Shown in pieces: positions 58,701-64,000 of a DNA stretch of 64,000 bases. Source of the DNA: Haemophilus haemolyticus (GTDB lineage Bacteria > Pseudomonadota > Gammaproteobacteria > Enterobacterales > Pasteurellaceae); contig NZ_CP031240.1 of NCBI RefSeq assembly GCF_003351405.1, positions 1,178,001 through 1,242,000 on the forward strand, written 5' to 3'. Each line of letters starts with the position of its first letter. Positions within the stretch are counted from its first letter, which is position 1. Both the position numbers and the translations under genes were made by a program. The notes under the pieces were generated by a model. That model ran no database searches and was not told the origin of the DNA. It saw nothing but the letters and a program-made list of their open reading frames with translations.

Positions 58701-58709
58701 GAAAGCGAA

Positions 58710-59486
58710 ATGGATATGGCTAATTGGCAGAATTATCGTTCTACCGTGAATGGTATGCCTGCCGTGTTTACCGCAAATATTGAAGATGTTGAAAAATATC
58801 ACGGTAAAGATCTCGATAAAATAGTGCAATTCACTATCGCTTATAAAGCAGATGATGAAACCGGTTTGCCTTCAGAAGTTGAGTACGATAAGTTAATTAA
58901 TCGTGTATTTAAAATTCTGGCGCAATTAACCGCACTTCCGAATGTATTTTTTGCGGGACATTTTATTTGTAATTCCCAAGCTAAAATGCATTTTTACTGT
59001 GAGCATGAAAATCTTATTGTAGAAACTTTACAACAAATTGATTTTGTTAAAGATATTAATGTACAAAAAGATTTAAGTTGGGATACTTATTTTGACTTTT
59101 TGCTTGCTTCTCCATTAGAGATTAAATTAAATGCAACGGAAGAGTTACTTGATTTACTGAAAAATAAAGGTCGTGATTTAAGTGATACGTATCTGGTGGA
59201 GCATAGTTTTCATTTTGATGAAGAAGAGAAAATGTTCCCTTTTATGGATGAGCTTAGTTTGGGGGATTATTCTTTCACGACATTACAATATTCCGCACAA
59301 GCTATTCAGTTTAATGAAGATGATGAACCTTATTTCTTGGTGAAATTAGAGCAAGAAATTTCATTAGATAATGGTGAAATTTTTGAACAAGTCGAACGGT
59401 TTGAAAAACTGGCTGGACAATTTGGGGGAGAGTATATCGGCTGGGAATGTGATTCTTTGATGGATGCTAATAAGCAGTTGAATTAG
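58710..59486 (+). CDS. DUF695 protein with C-terminal RraB-like domain
   Basis: This 258-residue cytosolic protein (TIGR01619 type, counterpart of HI0040 as I recall) begins [31 protein letters not shown], a DUF695 start. The C-terminal portion, about residues 150-258, ends [20 protein letters not shown], resembling RraB, an RNase E inhibitor. An AGGAAAG site precedes the ATG. RraB is usually separate, so the fusion might modulate RNA turnover. The role is inferred. Confidence 0.72.
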   Translation: MDMANWQNYRSTVNGMPAVFTANIEDVEKYHGKDLDKIVQFTIAYKADDETGLPSEVEYDKLINRVFKILAQLTALPNVFFAGHFICNSQAKMHFYCEHENLIVETLQQIDFVKDINVQKDLSWDTYFDFLLASPLEIKLNATEELLDLLKNKGRDLSDTYLVEHSFHFDEEEKMFPFMDELSLGDYSFTTLQYSAQAIQFNEDDEPYFLVKLEQEISLDNGEIFEQVERFEKLAGQFGGEYIGWECDSLMDANKQLN

Positions 59487-59510
59487 GTTTTTAGATACTC
59501 GCAAGTCATA

Positions 59511-59540
59511 AAAAAGAGAGATATTTATCTCTCTTTTTTT
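59511..59540. terminator. bidirectional terminator between the DUF695 gene and mreD
   Basis: AAAAAGAGAGA (59511-59521) and TCTCTCTTTTT form a stem with a short loop around 59522-59527; A- and T-runs serve both converging genes. Confidence 0.75.
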
Positions 59541-60027
59541 AATGTAATTTAACTTTTCGGCGCATTTTACGCATTAGTAAAAATACCCATGGCCATAGTA
59601 TTCCCGACGCTAAAGCCCCAAAGATTTCTTGCCAGTTAAAAAATGCGGTATGCAGGGAGAATTCAACTAAGAAAATAGCTAATCTGACAATAAACACAAA
59701 CGCAATTACTAAAAGGCTTTGAAACCAAAGCGATAAATTTCTTAGTACCAGATAGTTTTTTACCACAAAATAAATTGTCACAGAAAGGACTAGGGCATGA
59801 ATACCCAATGTGGAACCTAGGATTAAATCCCATACAAGTCCTAATAAAAATGCCCATCCAATACTGACTTTATTTGGAATAGCCAGAACCCAGTAAAGCA
59901 AAACGAGAATTAACCAAGCCGGCTTAAATGCTTGAAAAGCAAGCGGCCAGGGTGCCAGTTCTAGCACTAATGCCACGACAAAGAAGCTTAAAATTGTGAG
60001 CCATTGTAAAATAAAGCGAGTTTGCAT
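59539..60027 (-). CDS. mreD: Rod shape-determining protein MreD
   Basis: MreD is an inner-membrane component of the elongasome with MreB and MreC. The 162 residues have about five membrane segments (for example ILSFFVVALVLELAPWPLAF near the start and GALASGILWPWVFLLMRKMRRKV at the end). Its ATG overlaps the mreC stop by one base. The order mreB-mreC-mreD on the minus strand is standard. Confidence 0.93.
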   Translation of the reverse strand: MQTRFILQWLTILSFFVVALVLELAPWPLAFQAFKPAWLILVLLYWVLAIPNKVSIGWAFLLGLVWDLILGSTLGIHALVLSVTIYFVVKNYLVLRNLSLWFQSLLVIAFVFIVRLAIFLVEFSLHTAFFNWQEIFGALASGILWPWVFLLMRKMRRKVKLH

Positions 60028-61081
60028 TAATCTTCTTCCCTATGTTCTTGTTGTTCTGACGGTACAGCTTCTTCATTTTGTGGTGCATAGGTTGGAATTT
60101 CAGGTTCAACCGTTGATTTATCCTTATTTTCTTGAAGATTATCGTCTGTTAACGGGGCTTTTTTTACTTTGTAATCAGCTTCATTCGCTTGGCTTTCTAA
60201 ACGTTTTTGCACTAAATTACGCACTTCTTCTGGAGACATAGATTTTACTTTAGACATATCTAAATTGCTTGGCCAAAGCAGCAATACATAGCGTAAGCGT
60301 TCAAGGGCGGCGAGAGGTTTGGCTTTGACAGTTGCAAAGTAATTGGAACCATCGCGTGAAACGCTTTGTACAACTGCTACTGGATAGCCTTCAAGGAAAC
60401 GACCACCAAGACCAGACGTTACAAGTAAGTCGCCTTTTTCGATATCCACAGAACGAGGTACATTATCAAGAGTTAGCTCATCAGTATGCCCAGTTCCACT
60501 GGCAATGACGCGAACATCGTTACGTAGAACTTGTACTGGAATAGAATGAGTGACATCAGTTAAGAGTAGTACTCTGCTGGTGTTCTCGCCCACAGAAATA
60601 ATTTGACCAATGACGCCTTTTTCATCAATTACAGGCTGGCCTACATACGCACCGTCTTTTTCGCCTTGGTTAATAACAATTTGTTGACGATAAATATCAG
60701 TTTCTGCAGTTAAAATTTCCGCAATCTTTTTGTATTCATCGGTGCGTAAAGGGGAGTTTAATAATAAACGTAAACGCTGATTCTCGACTTTGAGTTGATC
60801 TAGTAAGAGTAAATCTGCATTTTTTTCACGTAATTGTTCGCGTAATACTTTATTTTCGATTTGTAATTTACTGGTATCTACTAAATTATCTGATACCCCA
60901 TCTAATACTGTACGAGGGCTATTGGCAAGATAATAGAGCCCACCCACTGCAGTTTCCATGGCGCTGCGAGCTTTAGTCATTGAATTAGTTTGACCATCAG
61001 CTAAGATTAAAGAAAGGGAAGCGGCTACAGCTAATAATAATCGAATGCCAAGCGGGGGGATTTACCGAAAATAGGCTTCAT
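60027..61081 (-). CDS. mreC: Rod shape-determining protein MreC, apparent one-base frameshift
   Basis: MreC is a periplasmic scaffold of the elongasome. From an ATG at 61081 the start reads MKPIFGKSPRLAFDYY and then a stop; with one more C the same DNA reads MKPIFGKSPPLGIRLLLAVA and continues through the membrane anchor into the intact frame at 60980 (MTKARSAMETAV). The break is in a run of six Cs on the minus strand (61054-61059) where seven would restore the frame. The full length would be 351 residues, the Rd length I recall. The rest of the protein, with coiled coil and two beta domains, is intact. Homopolymer error, real deletion or phase variation are all possible. Confidence 0.85.
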
Positions 61082-61116
61082 TAAGCGTCCTACGTTGAGA
61101 TAAAAAGATTAAAAGG

Positions 61117-61147
61117 AAAAGTGCGGTCATTTTTAACCGCACTTTTT
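61117..61147 (-). terminator. uptake-signal dyad stem between mreB and mreC
   Basis: AAAAGTGCGGT (61117-61127) and ACCGCACTTTT (61136-61146) form an 11-bp stem with an 8-nt loop. Placed between mreB and mreC, it may lower transcription of mreCD relative to mreB. Confidence 0.65.
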
Positions 61148-61161
61148 ATTTTTGTTCTAAA

Positions 61162-62235
<1,074 letters not shown>

Positions 62236-62350
62236 TCAGAGTTAGTTTTGCTTGGCTGAAAAAGTGAAATTATCTTATCGCCAAGCACGCAAAAAATTTT
62301 GCTAAATGTATCAAAAAATGTGTTGAAATTACAGTTGTTTTTCGTGTTTT

Positions 62351-64000
62351 TTACATCAGTTGCCATCGGCCTTTCTCTTGAAGCGTCAGTTGTTGCTGAT
62401 GTAAAGCTTTCAGTGTTGAACGGTGGCCAACACTGATTAGCGTGGTTTTTGGTAGCTCTTGTTTTAATAGTTGATACATCGCAAATTCTAAACCTTCATC
62501 CATGCTCGCTGTGGCTTCATCTAAGAAGGCTACGGCAGGTTTGTGTAGAATCAAACGAGCAAATGCTAAACGCTGTTGCTCACCAAGCGAAAGAATACGC
62601 ATCCAGTCTTGTTCTTTTTCTAACTGTTCAGCCAAATGTCCTAGTTGCACTTTATTTAATATTTCTACTGCTTGCGTATGTGAAATATTGTCAGGCTTAT
62701 TGGGATAAGTTAATGCTGACATCAAATTTCCTTGTGGTACATAGGGTTTTTGCGATAAGAAAAGTTGACTGTTTGTTGGGCAAATCACTTCACCTTCTGC
62801 GTAGCTCCAAAGTCCTGCGATTGTTCGTAAAAGTGTCGTTTTCCCTGCACCAGATTTTCCTTGAATGAGTAAACTCGTTCCTTGCGGTAGTGTAATGTTG
62901 AGATTTTCTACCAGTGTGTGACCTAATGGATTTTTAACACTTAAGTTGTTGAAAATAACATCTGTAGGGTGATTGTGGATTTGTGCTTGCGATTCATGAT
63001 TCACTATTTCAATGGTATAGCTGAAACCGGTTAAACGATCGAGCGTCGCTTTATATCCCGCAAAACTATCATAAGTATTACGGAAAAATGAAAGATTGCT
63101 GTGCAATTTTCCAAATACTTGTAAAGTTTGCATTAAATCACCGAGTTTTATTTGTTTTTCAAAGTAACGCCCAACTTGAATTAACAATGGAAAAACAACA
63201 GAAATTTGACTTACAACTAAGTTAAATCCTGAAAATTTTAGCGTTCTAAATACGATTACCCACATGTTATGGATGACAGCATTGAATTGTTGATAAAGCT
63301 GATTTTTTTCTACCTTTTCACCTGCGTAAAAAGCAATACTTTCAGCATATTCTTTTATGCGAATTAAAGAATAACGGTAGTTTGCGTTTAAGCGTTCATT
63401 AATAAAATTCAACGATATCAATGGACGACCGAGCCAAAATGCAATGAGGGTAGTGAAAATGACATAGCCAAACACTAAGAACACCATCATATGTGGAATT
63501 TCCACGCCAAGTACCATCATTGGACCCGCTAAGCCCCATAACAAAATCGTGTAAGAGATCATCGAGGTGACCGCATCAATGACTCCGGTGCTTAAAGAAA
63601 GCGTGGTTTTTACATAAGATTGGACATCTTGTTGAATACGTTGATCAGGATTATCTAGGTTTTCTGATAAATACTGTGTTTTGTAATAGGCACGATGTGC
63701 CATCCATTTATCAACAAGTTGTTCGTTAAGCCATTCAATCCAGTTGATGACGAAACGTTGCTCTAAATAATAGCTTACTAATGCTGCTGAAACAGAACTT
63801 GCGGCAATGACGCAGAACAAGCCCATTTGTTGCCAAAATACATGTTCATTAAATTCCTGCAATGATGTGTACATATTTTTGTACCACTCAGAATGTACAA
63901 GGCTGATACGTACGCTGAGTAATGTCATCGCAACAATAAGCAGAAAGAATAGGATAGGTTTTATGCTACGTTTAGGTGAAAGATAGCCACCAGCAAACAT
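62351..64000 (-). CDS. SbmA/YddA-type ABC transporter, fused permease-ATPase (N-terminus outside window)
   Basis: This fused exporter-like protein has a membrane domain (about residues 15-330 of the visible part) of the SbmA/BacA type (SLVHSEWYKNMYTSLQEFNEHVFW, IQQDVQSYVKTTLSLSTGVIDAVTS, FWLGRPLISLNFINERLNANYRYSLIRIKEYAES) and an ATPase with Walker A GKSGAGKTTLL, signature LSLGEQQRLAFARL and Walker B VAFLDEATASMDE. The visible 549 residues begin at a Met exactly at the edge; the Rd homologue I recall is about 592, so roughly 40 residues are probably beyond 64000. Substrate unknown; peptides or cobalamin-like compounds are handled by relatives. Confidence 0.85.
   Translation of the reverse strand: MFAGGYLSPKRSIKPILFFLLIVAMTLLSVRISLVHSEWYKNMYTSLQEFNEHVFWQQMGLFCVIAASSVSAALVSYYLEQRFVINWIEWLNEQLVDKWMAHRAYYKTQYLSENLDNPDQRIQQDVQSYVKTTLSLSTGVIDAVTSMISYTILLWGLAGPMMVLGVEIPHMMVFLVFGYVIFTTLIAFWLGRPLISLNFINERLNANYRYSLIRIKEYAESIAFYAGEKVEKNQLYQQFNAVIHNMWVIVFRTLKFSGFNLVVSQISVVFPLLIQVGRYFEKQIKLGDLMQTLQVFGKLHSNLSFFRNTYDSFAGYKATLDRLTGFSYTIEIVNHESQAQIHNHPTDVIFNNLSVKNPLGHTLVENLNITLPQGTSLLIQGKSGAGKTTLLRTIAGLWSYAEGEVICPTNSQLFLSQKPYVPQGNLMSALTYPNKPDNISHTQAVEILNKVQLGHLAEQLEKEQDWMRILSLGEQQRLAFARLILHKPAVAFLDEATASMDEGLEFAMYQLLKQELPKTTLISVGHRSTLKALHQQQLTLQEKGRWQLM

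Noticed and set aside
60027-60980. MreC starting at ATG 60980
   Set aside because: This form lacks the membrane anchor, which is present upstream in another frame up to ATG 61081.

Overview
The window is chromosomal DNA of a Haemophilus of the H. influenzae / H. haemolyticus group. AT-rich composition, dozens of copies of the Hin-type DNA uptake signal (AAGTGCGGT and its complement), many of them inside genes or paired as terminator stems, and long runs of genes in the order I recall from H. influenzae Rd all point there. Several features differ from Rd as I remember it (a glutathione synthase gene, a four-gene sulfur-like operon, a trimeric autotransporter gene, a synteny break at a tRNA cluster), so this is either a non-Rd H. 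influenzae or a close relative such as H. haemolyticus.

Layout. 1-331: a run of hairpins and a terminator before der. 1.9-5.5 kb (minus): udk-dcd-AsmA-like-sotB operon. 5.7-10.0 kb: afuABC transporter with a CRP site upstream. 10.25-12.15 kb: a YadA-type trimeric autotransporter whose signal peptide is split by a frameshift. 12.2-14.3 kb: purine permease with a PurR operator, and ppa. 14.4-14.8 kb: tRNA-Gly-Cys-Leu-Lys (minus). 15.0-17.6 kb: metB, a D-lactate dehydrogenase gene and trxA. 17.7-21.3 kb (minus): the least explained block, four tightly packed genes for an acyl-CoA-dehydrogenase-fold flavoprotein, a periplasmic-binding-protein fold without signal peptide, a catalytic-domain-only MetE homologue and an OsmC-like protein. 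21.4-30.2 kb: tatD, ppiB, cysS, a DUF455 protein, tesB, nrdD with NrdR boxes, grpE and nadK. 30.3-42.3 kb: recN with a LexA box, then on the minus strand glnE, miaA, mutL, amiB, tsaE, folK, pcnB (apparent AUU start) and dksA.

42.5-50.6 kb (plus): the competence gene comEC/rec2 with a Sxy-dependent CRP-S site, then msbA-lpxK-ycaR-kdsB (lipid A/KDO assembly and export) and uvrC. 50.7-54.1 kb: a TerC-family membrane protein gene, gshF, and a 175-bp internally deleted IS3-family element. 54.1-59.5 kb: phnA-like, ytfJ-like, tRNA-Ser, a YccA-family gene, a YcjF-family gene, a pseudouridine synthase, xthA and a DUF695/RraB-like gene. 59.5-64.0 kb (minus): mreBCD, with mreC frameshifted in a C homopolymer, and an SbmA/YddA-type ABC exporter that runs off the right edge.

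Most of the window is housekeeping. The best candidate for undescribed biology is the 17.7-21.3 kb operon, which lies beside metB and trxA and combines a probable flavin oxidoreductase, a zinc thiol-methyltransferase, a cytosolic ligand-binding fold and an OsmC-like protein. I read it as a possible organosulfur or methyl-sulfur salvage route, but that is inference. Also notable are the AUU start of pcnB, the two frameshifts in surface or shape genes, gshF beside an IS scar, and a class II CRP arrangement before afuA that fits sugar-phosphate uptake better than iron uptake.
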